11,421 nucleotides of DNA from Melioribacteraceae bacterium (GCA_026987055.1 JALSNL010000273.1:1-11421), one strand, 5' to 3'; shown: positions 1 through 6,569, counted from the first letter of the stretch. The notes: generated from the letters alone by a model not told the origin. Made by a program: numbers and translations.

Positions 1-24
1 GTTTTTATAGAACAATTTTTTATA

Positions 25-120
25 CTACATTTCTGTTTTATTATCTTTTAGAATTGTTTTAATACTGGAATATGTAAAGGCTACTAAAAATAGAAGTAAT
101 AAAATATTGTGAAATTCCAT
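25..120 (-). CDS. possible small single-pass membrane peptide (31 aa)
   Basis: The minus strand holds an ATG-to-TAG frame of 31 codons. The product starts MEFHNILLLLFLVAF, a run of about 12 hydrophobic residues, and ends in a polar charged tail (KDNKTEM). This is the layout of a tiny bitopic membrane peptide. An AGGGA lies about 10 nt upstream of the ATG and could be a ribosome-binding site. It is transcribed away from the 101-aa gene that begins at 267, leaving a 146-bp divergent intergenic region. Frames of this size are common by chance in AT-rich DNA, and nothing in it is recognisable as a family. It could also be the remnant N-terminus (signal anchor) of a decayed gene. Treat as tentative. 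Confidence 0.22.
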   Translation of the reverse strand: MEFHNILLLLFLVAFTYSSIKTILKDNKTEM

Positions 121-266
121 TTGTTTAATCCCTATCTTTTTTATTCTACATTCGGCAAACTGTTAATTAAGTTGAGTGCTAGAAGTCACTTTTAAAATAA
201 TTTTTATTTTGATGTTTATTATAAATTGTGCATTTTAAAAAACAACTTTTTATAAAGGAGGTAAAT

Positions 267-572
267 ATGAGTAAGTCTATTTTTCCTGAAGCACACAATC
301 ATCAAATAGATATAAAACAGTTTGAAAAATATAGAGGACGCTTAAAGAAAAAAGGTAAGCGTTTTAAACCGCATGCACCAATAGAAACATTTGATAGTAA
401 ACAAGTATTAAAATTACTTTCCAAAAAGAGTGTTGTTCGTCTTGGGGTGGTGCAAGGTGTAAACTCGAAAGGACAAAGAATATCCATGCTTGCAGCATTT
501 AATTCCAAAGGTAAAATGATTGGCAAACCCATGCAAATAGGCGATTTGTGCCCGCCTCCCAAATGTGAATAA
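267..572 (+). CDS. hypothetical basic protein, 101 aa, with C-terminal CPPPKC motif
   Basis: I do not recognise the family. The start at 267 is chosen because an AAAGGAGG Shine-Dalgarno sequence (about 255-262) sits directly before it; an in-frame ATG at 228 lacks one. The N-terminal part has a His-containing stretch (EAHNHQ, residues 8-13) and a strongly basic segment (RGRLKKKGKRFK, about 23-34). The C-terminal half is predicted by eye to be beta-rich, with the tetrapeptide NSKG occurring twice (66-69 and 79-82) in what look like successive hairpin turns. The protein ends CPPPKCE, so C95 and C100 form a C-x4-C pair on a proline stretch. There is no signal peptide or membrane segment. A nucleic-acid or ribosome-associated role would suit the charge, but that is a guess. 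The gene is 17 bp upstream of the 221-aa membrane protein gene and probably co-transcribed with it. Confidence 0.75.
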   Translation: MSKSIFPEAHNHQIDIKQFEKYRGRLKKKGKRFKPHAPIETFDSKQVLKLLSKKSVVRLGVVQGVNSKGQRISMLAAFNSKGKMIGKPMQIGDLCPPPKCE

Positions 573-589
573 TATTATGGTTAATTGAA

Positions 590-1255
590 ATGCCGGCTTA
601 TTTAAATTTATTGCGAGATGCGAGTACATTTTCTATTTATGTATTATTTTTCCTGGTACTTTTCTATAGAATTACGAAAGGAAGGATTGATGATAATAAT
701 TTTCGAATGTTTACAAATATATGGTTGCCTTTAGCTGTAATTGCTCAAATATTAATGACATTTGTAAGAAAGCATTACGGTACTAGTAATATACCAATTG
801 CAAATGTATTTATAATGCTGGAATTACCGGTGTTAACATATATTTTATTGGGAATTAGAAAAAAATTAAAAAATATCAATACGAATTATAAGATATGGTT
901 GCTTCTTATAATTGTTTCTATTTTACTTCATTTTTTTGAAGATTTTTATTCAATTCAAAAAGAAGCTTTACTTTTAACTATAATAATATATTTTCAATTA
1001 ACGGTAAGTTTAGTAGATATTGAAGATTTTGATATGGAAAACAAGTATAAATTTTATCAGAATCCGTTGCTTCTATTAAATGCCGGTGTTTTCCTTAAAG
1101 CTTTCGGGTACTCTTTCTTTTTAATTTATCAAATAGACTATAAGTTCCCCTTAAGTATATATAGTCTTGTAAACTTAGGTGTTCAAATATTGTTTGTTAT
1201 GGCAATTATTTTTTATTATAAAAATAATAAACTGAAAGAATTTCAAAATGGATAG
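590..1255 (+). CDS. hypothetical multi-pass (about 7 TM) membrane protein, 221 aa
   Basis: This is an integral inner-membrane protein of unknown function. Hydrophobic segments lie at about residues 13-28, 43-59, 69-88, 101-117, 125-142, 159-180 and 189-210, giving seven helices. Positive charges cluster in the loops after helices 1 and 3 and in the C-terminal tail (KNNKLKEF). By the positive-inside rule this suggests an outside N-terminus and an inside C-terminus. There is no attached kinase, cyclase, transporter or enzymatic domain, and no conserved motif I can name. Small 7TM proteins of this type in the Bacteroidota group sometimes lie beside signalling genes, but none is adjacent here. 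The ATG follows the stop of the 101-aa gene by 17 bp with only a weak ribosome-binding site, so translation may depend on coupling. A hairpin terminator follows the stop codon directly. Confidence 0.8.
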   Translation: MPAYLNLLRDASTFSIYVLFFLVLFYRITKGRIDDNNFRMFTNIWLPLAVIAQILMTFVRKHYGTSNIPIANVFIMLELPVLTYILLGIRKKLKNINTNYKIWLLLIIVSILLHFFEDFYSIQKEALLLTIIIYFQLTVSLVDIEDFDMENKYKFYQNPLLLLNAGVFLKAFGYSFFLIYQIDYKFPLSIYSLVNLGVQILFVMAIIFYYKNNKLKEFQNG

Positions 1256-1261
1256 ATAATA

Positions 1262-1293
1262 AAAAAGTCATTCAAAATATTGAATGACTTTTT
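1262..1293. terminator. bidirectional intrinsic terminator
   Basis: A perfect 13-bp stem (1262-1274 with 1281-1293) encloses a 6-nt loop. The core GTCATTCA/TGAATGAC is flanked by A5-6 on the left and T5 on the right, so the hairpin ends in a U tract when read on either strand. On the plus strand it closes the transcript of the 7TM protein gene, whose stop is 6 bp upstream. On the minus strand it lies just past the 3' end of tRNA-Asp. Confidence 0.85.
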
Positions 1294-1297
1294 GCTG

Positions 1298-1371
1298 CGG
1301 GGTCGACGAGACTCGAACTCGCGACCTCCTGCGTGACAGGCAGGCGTTCTAACCAACTGAACTACGACCCC
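1298..1371 (-). tRNA. tRNA-Asp (anticodon GTC)
   Basis: Read on the minus strand, the sequence folds as a 74-nt cloverleaf. The acceptor stem GGGGTCG (1365-1371) pairs with CGACCCC (1299-1305). The D arm contains AGTTGGTTAGA, the anticodon loop is CTGTCAC with anticodon GTC (plus-strand 1335-1337), and the T loop is the usual TTCGAGTC. The discriminator base is G (1298), as expected for an Asp identity set. The 3' CCA is not encoded (CAG follows), so it must be added by a nucleotidyltransferase. Confidence 0.96.
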
Positions 1372-1522
1372 AATAAAATTAGACTCAAAACCTAATATTT
1401 TTTTATTTTAAATGCAATAAAATAAAAACGAGTTTTAAAAATATCTCAAAAAATTTCAAAACCTAAACTCAGGTATTTTAAAAAATATTGTAAGCAGTTA
1501 AAAATTAAATATTAGTCTAACC
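1372..1522. other. intergenic region between the phosphofructokinase gene and tRNA-Asp
   Basis: This 151-bp A/T-rich spacer lies downstream of the phosphofructokinase gene and upstream of tRNA-Asp on the minus strand. The 11-mer TCAAAACCTAA occurs twice (1385-1395 and 1456-1466). A very short stem, ACCT/AGGT around 1461-1474, is followed on the minus strand by TTTT; it is too weak to call a terminator. I see no convincing promoter for the tRNA and no coding potential. Confidence 0.4.
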
Positions 1523-2662
1523 TTAAAATTTATTAAGCCATCTTATAACCGAATGGTCCAGCTCTTTTACTCCAAAATCTACACCAACTTGCAAGGCGGC
1601 ATGAAGCGTTGAGTTTTCTTTAGTTACAAGTTTTTGTTCCCTAATAGCATCTTTAATTTCTACACTTGTAATATCAGCACCTTTAAGAGCAACCATTCTA
1701 CCAAACATTTTATTCATTGCTAAATTAATAGCAAAAGTTCCGAATCTTGTTGAAAGAATTCTGTCATAAGGAGTTGGACTGCCACCTCTTTGTAAATGCC
1801 CGAGTACTGTGTAACGGGTTTCTAAATTGGTATTATCTTCAATCATTTTTGCAACGTGTTCCCCAATTCCTCCTAGCTGGATAGGATCTGTTCTTTTTAT
1901 ATCCTTAGCTTTAACAACCATTTCACCATCTTTAGGTTTAGCGCCTTCGGCAACACAAACTAAACTGTACCTTTTGCCTTGCATGTTTCTTTGTTCTACT
2001 TTATCATAAACTCTTTCCCAATCAAAAGGGAATTCCGGTAATAAAATTATATCCGCTCCACCGGCTAATCCGCCATTCAGTGCTATCCAACCGGCATAAC
2101 GTCCCATAACTTCAATAACCATAACACGATGGTGAGTAGATGCGGTAGTACGTAATCTATCTAAAGCAGCAGAAACAACATAAACTGCAGAATCATGTCC
2201 GAATGTTTGATCTGTAGCTTCCAAATCATTATCAATGGTTTTAGGTACACCAACTATATTCATACCCATTTCACTTAGTTTATTTGAAATGTGCATCGTT
2301 CCATCACCGCCAATTGCTATTATTGCGTCAAGATTCCAAGCTTCATAATTTCTTAGAGCTTTTTTGGAGCGATCCATAATTTTAATTTCATCACCAAAAT
2401 CTTCTGGCCAATGAAACGGATCTCCTTTGTTGGAAGAACCTAAAATACTGCCTCCTTGTGAAAGGATACCTGAAACATCTTTATTATATAATTCATATCC
2501 TTTCCCTTCCACCAAACCTTCAAATCCATCTTGAATACCAAGAACAGTTAATCCTTGATCGTGAGCCGGTTTTGCAACGCCTCTAATTACCGCATTAAGT
2601 CCGGGACAATCGCCGCCGCCAGTTAAGATACCAATTCTTTTTACTTTATCACCTATTGCCAT
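1523..2662 (-). CDS. pfkA: 6-phosphofructokinase (group III / mixed-substrate type), 379 aa
   Basis: This cytoplasmic glycolytic enzyme phosphorylates fructose 6-phosphate to fructose 1,6-bisphosphate. The family motifs are intact: GGGDCPGLNAVIR (15-27) for nucleotide phosphate binding, GGDGT (118-122), PKTIDND (140-146) with the catalytic base D144, MGR (186-188), LPE (208-210) and LQRGGSP near residue 315. The residue matching E. coli Gly104 is Gly (G121), which normally marks ATP users. The residue matching E. coli Gly124 is Lys (K141), which normally marks pyrophosphate users. This Gly/Lys combination is characteristic of the long 'mixed-substrate' group III enzymes, which in characterised cases are mainly ATP-dependent. 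The length, some 60 residues longer than E. coli PfkA, also fits that group. GAGGT lies 4 nt before the ATG. The gene follows rnhC by 56 bp on the same strand and is probably co-transcribed. Confidence 0.95.
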   Translation of the reverse strand: MAIGDKVKRIGILTGGGDCPGLNAVIRGVAKPAHDQGLTVLGIQDGFEGLVEGKGYELYNKDVSGILSQGGSILGSSNKGDPFHWPEDFGDEIKIMDRSKKALRNYEAWNLDAIIAIGGDGTMHISNKLSEMGMNIVGVPKTIDNDLEATDQTFGHDSAVYVVSAALDRLRTTASTHHRVMVIEVMGRYAGWIALNGGLAGGADIILLPEFPFDWERVYDKVEQRNMQGKRYSLVCVAEGAKPKDGEMVVKAKDIKRTDPIQLGGIGEHVAKMIEDNTNLETRYTVLGHLQRGGSPTPYDRILSTRFGTFAINLAMNKMFGRMVALKGADITSVEIKDAIREQKLVTKENSTLHAALQVGVDFGVKELDHSVIRWLNKF

Positions 2663-2718
2663 TTAGACCTCAATATTTTTGTTTTGATGCATTAATTTAC
2701 AAAAAAAATATTTTTAAA

Positions 2719-3633
2719 TTATACTTCCTTTATAATTTGACCTGTAGTTTTAAAATGCAATTTAACTAAGCTTTCCAGCTTGTCTTTGCCGTACCGTTTA
2801 ACAATTTCTATAGCACGTTCTTTAACTTTAGAAGAAGCTCCTTTTAATAAATTATATCCTTCCTTCTCTTTTCTATCAAACCAATTATTCATTGCCGCTC
2901 TTGCAAGAATAGAAGCCGCAGCAACACCAATAAATCTTTCTGCTTTAGGTGTTTGAATAAAATTTATTTTTGAAAAATTTGTATTGCTTGATATTGTTAG
3001 TTTTACTTTACTGAATTGATCTGTTATTACTGTTTTACAATCGAATTTTTCGAGTAAATTTTCAATGGATTTTGAATGAGCCCAATCTAATAATTTATTT
3101 ACATTTTGAAACTTTTCATAAAGTTTGTTGTATTTTTGCGGAGATATTAAAATTATATCAAAATTATCAGGATATTCTTTTCTTATTTGTTTTGCAATTT
3201 TATTTATTTGCATGTCGGTAAGTTCTTTGCTGTCTCTAACACCAATGTTTTGTAAAAATACCTGTGTTTTAGGATCAACATACATTCCACAGATAACCAA
3301 GGGTCCAAAATAATCTCCTTTCCCGGTTTCATCTGTTCCAATATAATCTGAATAAAATTCTTTTACTTCTTCTTCCCTAAAAGGAAGAAAAAAATTATCA
3401 GATACAAGTAATTGTATTTCTTTGTATAACTTGGAATCGGTGTTGCCCTGTAAAACAGTTCTAACACCTTTTTTACCAAAATAAACCAGTACCTTGATTT
3501 TTTGTTTTTCTTTGGTAATAGTTGCTTCAAAATTATATTGTTTCTTTTCAATATTGGAGCATTGGTAGTTTTTTTTAGTGGCAGAAAAGACTATTGTTTC
3601 AATTTTTTCTTTTGCTTGTTGTTCAATATTCAT
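2719..3633 (-). CDS. rnhC: ribonuclease HIII, 304 aa
   Basis: This enzyme cuts the RNA strand of RNA-DNA hybrids and helps clear R-loops and Okazaki primers. The hallmark motif GTDETGKGDYFGPLV (99-113) carries the first two catalytic acids, D101 and E102, and the GKGDYFGP form is specific to HIII as opposed to HII. RDSKELTD follows at 133-140, a third likely catalytic acid is D205 in TDQF, and the conserved VAAASILAR helix is at 237-245. I could not assign the fourth metal ligand with certainty. Residues 1 to about 85 form the lysine-rich N-terminal substrate-binding extension (DUF3378/TBP-like) that distinguishes HIII; total length is normal. It is first in a two-gene minus-strand unit with the phosphofructokinase gene. 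Both start codons sit in the same decamer, GGTCTAAATG. Confidence 0.95.
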   Translation of the reverse strand: MNIEQQAKEKIETIVFSATKKNYQCSNIEKKQYNFEATITKEKQKIKVLVYFGKKGVRTVLQGNTDSKLYKEIQLLVSDNFFLPFREEEVKEFYSDYIGTDETGKGDYFGPLVICGMYVDPKTQVFLQNIGVRDSKELTDMQINKIAKQIRKEYPDNFDIILISPQKYNKLYEKFQNVNKLLDWAHSKSIENLLEKFDCKTVITDQFSKVKLTISSNTNFSKINFIQTPKAERFIGVAAASILARAAMNNWFDRKEKEGYNLLKGASSKVKERAIEIVKRYGKDKLESLVKLHFKTTGQIIKEV

Positions 3634-3801
3634 TTAGACCATTGGATTATTTTTTTAAAAGTAATTTATAATATTTTAAGCTTATATGTTTTTAGAATTT
3701 CGATTATTTATTTTATTCTGGTGAATTAAAAAAATATTATTTATTCTTACTTATTAAAAATTCAAAAAAAGATACGATTCTATTTATTTAGAAATAACTT
3801 T

Positions 3802-3831
3802 TTGTTATAATTGTACTGATACTTTTATAAG
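3802..3831 (+). promoter_or_regulatory. candidate promoter for tRNA-Ser
   Basis: TTGTTA (3802-3807) lies 18 bp before TATAAG (3826-3831), resembling -35 and -10 elements. Transcription would begin near 3838, about 10 nt before the mature tRNA end. In this AT-rich background such matches arise easily. If the main sigma factor is of the Bacteroidota type, TACTTTTA (3820-3827) is a one-mismatch alternative to TAnnTTTG. Confidence 0.3.
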
Positions 3832-3847
3832 TTTATTTTATAATATT

Positions 3848-3934
3848 GGAGAGGTGGCAGAGTGGTTGAATGCGGCGGTCTTGAAAACCGTTGAGGATTC
3901 ACGTCCTCCGGGGGTTCGAATCCCTCCCTCTCCG
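3848..3934 (+). tRNA. tRNA-Ser (anticodon TGA)
   Basis: This 87-nt class II tRNA has acceptor stem GGAGAGG (3848-3854) pairing with CCTCTCC (3927-3933) and discriminator G (3934). The anticodon loop is CTTGAAA with anticodon TGA at 3882-3884. The long variable arm, a GAGGA/TCCTC stem, is the hallmark of Ser tRNAs. The T loop is TTCGAAT. CCA is not encoded. TGA reads UCA and, by wobble, other UCN codons. Confidence 0.97.
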
Positions 3935-3935
3935 C

Positions 3936-3956
3936 AATAACCTTTGTTGGTTATTT
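3936..3956 (+). terminator. weak hairpin after tRNA-Ser
   Basis: AATAACC (3936-3942) pairs perfectly with GGTTATT (3949-3955) around a 6-nt loop, directly after the tRNA 3' end. The following tract (TTGTTAG) is a poor U run. It may act as a weak terminator or processing signal, leaving some read-through into the cold-shock gene. Confidence 0.4.
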
Positions 3957-4011
3957 GTTAGTTCAAAAGGATTGATCAGAAATTTTCAAAAGTATATTTT
4001 TTACTTCATTC

Positions 4012-4042
4012 CGGAGCTCTGTTCAAATTCCGTTTTTATTTT
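4012..4042 (+). promoter_or_regulatory. leader stem candidate upstream of the cold-shock gene
   Basis: CGGA (4012-4015) can pair with TCCG (4029-4032) across a 13-nt loop, and the stem is followed by TTTTTATTTT. It lies 24 nt before the cold-shock start codon. Cold-shock mRNAs often have structured leaders that respond to temperature, so this could be an attenuator or thermoresponsive element. The stem is only 4 bp, so confidence is low. Confidence 0.2.
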
Positions 4043-4065
4043 AATTTTTTAAGGAGTGCTTTAAG

Positions 4066-4275
4066 ATGGCAGAGCGCAAAGAAGGTACCGTTAAATGGTT
4101 TAACAGTTCAAAAGGTTATGGTTTTATTCAACAAGAAGGTGGAGATGATTTATTTGTTCATTTTAAATCAATACTTTCCGACGGATATAAAACTTTAGAA
4201 GAAGGTCAAAAAGTTGAGTTTACAATTGGCGAAAGTGATAAAGGACCTGTAGCCCAAGATGTTAAGGTTATTTAG
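4066..4275 (+). CDS. csp: cold-shock domain protein (CspA family), 69 aa
   Basis: This small single-stranded nucleic-acid binding protein is an OB-fold RNA chaperone that melts mRNA secondary structure, typically in the cold or during growth transitions. The whole protein is one cold-shock domain of normal length. It opens [15 protein letters not shown], with RNP1 as KGYGFI (16-21) and RNP2 as DLFVHF (28-33), and ends [10 protein letters not shown]. The aromatic residues expected to stack on bases (W11, F12, F20, F30, H32, F33) are present. AAGGAG (4051-4056) is a good ribosome-binding site 9 nt before the ATG. The gene follows tRNA-Ser by 131 bp and is closed by its own strong terminator, so it is probably monocistronic or a read-through product of the tRNA transcript. 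Confidence 0.96.
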   Translation: MAERKEGTVKWFNSSKGYGFIQQEGGDDLFVHFKSILSDGYKTLEEGQKVEFTIGESDKGPVAQDVKVI

Positions 4276-4306
4276 TTGTTCGGACTATCAAAAGTTGAAA
4301 TGATAC

Positions 4307-4337
4307 AAAATCCGGTTAATGTAGCCGGATTTTTTTT
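4307..4337 (+). terminator. strong intrinsic terminator after the cold-shock gene
   Basis: AAAATCCGGTT (4307-4317) pairs with AGCCGGATTTT (from 4323, with one G-U pair) around the loop AATGT, and eight T residues run from 4330 to 4337. The GC core is CCGG/CCGG. It lies 31 bp after the cold-shock stop codon and separates that gene from the anti-sigma factor gene. Confidence 0.9.
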
Positions 4338-4367
4338 GGATAATAAAAATAGTTTATGAAAGATTTT

Positions 4368-4383
4368 AGATAATATCTTATCT
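4368..4383. promoter_or_regulatory. inverted repeat AGATAA-n4-TTATCT (operator-like)
   Basis: Perfect 6-4-6 inverted repeat about 95 bp upstream of the anti-sigma factor gene. It overlaps the candidate -7 box at 4379-4386, where a bound repressor would block initiation. Function is inferred from position only. Confidence 0.3.
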
Positions 4384-4386
4384 TTG
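4379..4386 (+). promoter_or_regulatory. Bacteroidota-type -7 box (TATCTTTG)
   Basis: Exact match to the TAnnTTTG -7 element used by the primary sigma factor of the Bacteroidota. Transcription would start near 4391, giving a leader of roughly 85 nt for the anti-sigma factor gene. I see no clear TTG -33 element at the usual distance upstream, so this is tentative. Confidence 0.3.
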
Positions 4387-4410
4387 TACATTAAATTTCA
4401 AGCTTAAATT

Positions 4411-4427
4411 AATAAACAAAGTTTATT
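4411..4427. promoter_or_regulatory. inverted repeat AATAAAC-AAA-GTTTATT
   Basis: Perfect 7-3-7 inverted repeat in the predicted leader of the anti-sigma factor gene, about 50 bp before its start. It could be a DNA operator or a short RNA hairpin in the leader. No U tract follows beyond TTTT, so it is not an obvious terminator. Confidence 0.3.
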
Positions 4428-4476
4428 TTCGATTATGTGATATTGTTATATAAGAATTAGAAGGCAATTATTTTAA

Positions 4477-4893
4477 ATGGATCTAAAATCATTTTCTATT
4501 AATAGTGATTATAAAAATGTAAGTTCGGCTTGCTTCATAGCAAAAACTTTTTGCGAAGATCATTCTGTAAATGAAAATACCACAAAAGAAATTGAACTTT
4601 GTTTAGCGGAAGCATTGAATAATATTATAAAACATTCCTATAAGGGCGATAATAAAAATTTAATAGATATTGACTTAATTTTTGATGAGAATAAATTTAC
4701 TTTCTCTCTTTCCGACTATGGTTTGCCTCGTACAAATGTTGATAAACCAAAGTTAGAGTTTGACCCGAATGATATAGATAGTTTGCCCGAAGGTGGAATG
4801 GGACTTTTTATTATTTCGCAACTTATGGACGAGAGCACCTACATATCCGAAAACGGGAAAAATACATTTACGGTTTCTAAAATCATTTCCTAA
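4477..4893 (+). CDS. RsbW-type anti-sigma factor / serine-protein kinase (HATPase_c), 138 aa
   Basis: This is a stand-alone GHKL ATPase domain of the RsbW/SpoIIAB family. Such proteins bind a sigma factor or phosphorylate an STAS-domain antagonist on serine, in the cytoplasm. The N box is at about 38-55 (EIELCLAEALNNIIKHSY), with E45 and N48/N49 in the Mg-ATP position. The D-box equivalent SDYGLP is at 79-84. The G box EGGMGLFII is at 105-113. Length matches the family. There is no histidine phospho-acceptor domain, so it is not a sensor kinase. The usual STAS partner, PP2C phosphatase and sigma gene are not in the window. The start at 4477 has only a distant AGAAGG (4459-4464). It is followed after 44 bp by the Sel1 protein gene on the same strand, so the two may share a transcript. 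Confidence 0.87.
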   Translation: MDLKSFSINSDYKNVSSACFIAKTFCEDHSVNENTTKEIELCLAEALNNIIKHSYKGDNKNLIDIDLIFDENKFTFSLSDYGLPRTNVDKPKLEFDPNDIDSLPEGGMGLFIISQLMDESTYISENGKNTFTVSKIIS

Positions 4894-4937
4894 ATAAATA
4901 CCTACTTTCTTTCTTAGATGCTTACTAAATTTCAATT

Positions 4938-6476
4938 ATGAAAAAAAATAAAGTTATATTTTTATTATTCATTTTTTTTATACCGTTGTGGGCACAAACA
5001 ACTTATAAAAGTGAAGCTTACCGGAAAAAAGGTCTCTTTTACAAAACTCCTTTATTGAAACCAAAGTATCCTACATATAATTTGGCAGCAACATATTTAT
5101 TAAAAGAAAAAGCCAGAAAAGGAGATCCCTTCGCACAGCATGAGTTAGGAATAAGATACATTCTGGGTGTTGGGTTGCCTAAGGATTCTGTAAAAGCAGC
5201 TTATTGGATTAAGCAAGCTGCTGCTAAAAAATTACCCGCTGCAAATTTTAATTATGCAATTATATTAAGTAACGGTATTGGAGTTGAATGGAATCCCTTT
5301 GAAGCTTTTAAAAATTTTAAATTAGCTGCAGAAAGCGGTATGGAACAAGCTCAGTATATTTTAGGTTTGTTTTATGTTGATAATTTAATAGTTAGTAAGG
5401 ATATTAAAAAAGCATACTACTGGCTTAAAAGATCTTCGGAAAAGGGATTTAAAGAAGCGAAAAATGTGTTGAGTGAATTATCCAAAAATAATAAAATTGC
5501 ACTTAATGATTCTTTATCGGCAAGTAATAATCAAAATATAACAAACAATATTTCTTCTTCCGCTGTATCATCCTTAGATGGATTTGAATTGGATTTTTAC
5601 GATTTCCATAAAGATACTCTTACAAATACCGAAGAAAAAAAATATCTAAGTAACATCATAAAAACCAAAACCAATAAATTAAAAAAAATACTTAAAATTG
5701 ATTCCGAAAATTATTTTAATATGCCTGCGGATACTTCTGCCGCCGGGCTTATAAATTTTGCTGCCCAATCAGGTAGCCCTGAAGCACTTTTGCTGAAAGG
5801 AAGAATCTTAGAAAATGGAATTGGCGTAAAAAAAAATAAGATAGAAGCAGCATCTAATTTTTTAAAAGCATTTAGTTTTGGTTCATATAAAGCTGCAGAA
5901 TATTTGCTTAAGCTTTCTCGTAAAAAGAAGTTTTATAAAAAACTGGAAAAAGAAATAAAGCACAATAATGCAAATGCAATGTATGTTTGGGCAGGACTGG
6001 TAGCATTGGGTATGGATTATACTTTAACAGAGCAACAAGCCTTTGAACTATTGATAAAAGCTAGAAAACAAAAACATATAAATTCAATTATTGAACTTGG
6101 TTTGGCTTATTATAACGGTACTCTTACTAATAGAGATTCGGTTAAGGCTATTGAGTATTTTAACGAAGCTGCATTATTGGGTAGTAGTGAAGCAAAAATA
6201 AGACTTGCTTTTTTTAAGCTAAAAGATAATCCCGGTTTAGTTTTAAATGAAGAAATTAATATTTTGAAAAAATATGCCAATCAAGGAGCAGTTTTAGCAA
6301 CGGCTGCAGTAGCGTTTTGTTATGAGCATGGACTTTCGGTTAAAGTGAACAAAGCTAAAGCAGCACGCCTGTACCGCAAAGCGGCACAAAGAGGGAATGA
6401 AGCAGCATATAATTCTTTAAGACAAATGTATGATGCAATAAGACCGGATGAGGATGAATTTAAAATATATTTTTAG
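4938..6476 (+). CDS. secreted Sel1-repeat (TPR-like) protein, 512 aa
   Basis: This is probably a periplasmic scaffold built of Sel1-like alpha-alpha repeats, which usually mediate protein-protein contacts. An N-terminal signal peptide is clear: MKKNK, a hydrophobic core (residues 6-17) and likely cleavage after about WAQ (18-20). Repeats are recognisable by the A.Y.LG..Y..G.GV..D..KA..W...AA..G pattern at about 64-99, 101-135, 136-172, 280-314, 345-380, 381-416 and 449-485. A low-complexity Ser/Asn-rich linker (about 185-215) followed by a lysine-rich stretch (233-255) separates the N-terminal three repeats from the C-terminal four. The protein ends in an acidic tail (RPDEDEF). There is no enzymatic domain and no type IX sorting domain, so export to the periplasm is more likely than to the cell surface. 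The partner is unknown. It sits between the RsbW-type gene and the M1 peptidase gene. Confidence 0.88.
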   Translation: MKKNKVIFLLFIFFIPLWAQTTYKSEAYRKKGLFYKTPLLKPKYPTYNLAATYLLKEKARKGDPFAQHELGIRYILGVGLPKDSVKAAYWIKQAAAKKLPAANFNYAIILSNGIGVEWNPFEAFKNFKLAAESGMEQAQYILGLFYVDNLIVSKDIKKAYYWLKRSSEKGFKEAKNVLSELSKNNKIALNDSLSASNNQNITNNISSSAVSSLDGFELDFYDFHKDTLTNTEEKKYLSNIIKTKTNKLKKILKIDSENYFNMPADTSAAGLINFAAQSGSPEALLLKGRILENGIGVKKNKIEAASNFLKAFSFGSYKAAEYLLKLSRKKKFYKKLEKEIKHNNANAMYVWAGLVALGMDYTLTEQQAFELLIKARKQKHINSIIELGLAYYNGTLTNRDSVKAIEYFNEAALLGSSEAKIRLAFFKLKDNPGLVLNEEINILKKYANQGAVLATAAVAFCYEHGLSVKVNKAKAARLYRKAAQRGNEAAYNSLRQMYDAIRPDEDEFKIYF

Positions 6477-6569
6477 ATTTAACAGTTCTAAATTTTTGTA
6501 TCAAAAAAATGATTTAATTTTTCTAGCTTAGATCAACTGTTTTTCGTAATTAAAATTAAACTGAATATT

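Noticed and set aside
228..266. N-terminal extension of the 101-aa protein to an ATG at 228
   Set aside because: No ribosome-binding site precedes 228, whereas AAAGGAGG sits directly before the ATG at 267.
3502..3729. Plus-strand open frame of 75 codons opposite the rnhC start
   Set aside because: It is antisense to a well-supported gene, composed mostly of Phe/Ile/Leu as expected from antisense A/T-rich DNA, and has no family features.
6481..6541. Inverted repeat AACAGTT / AACTGTT between the Sel1 and M1 genes
   Set aside because: Seven-bp arms with a 47-nt loop and only TTTT after them do not make a convincing terminator.
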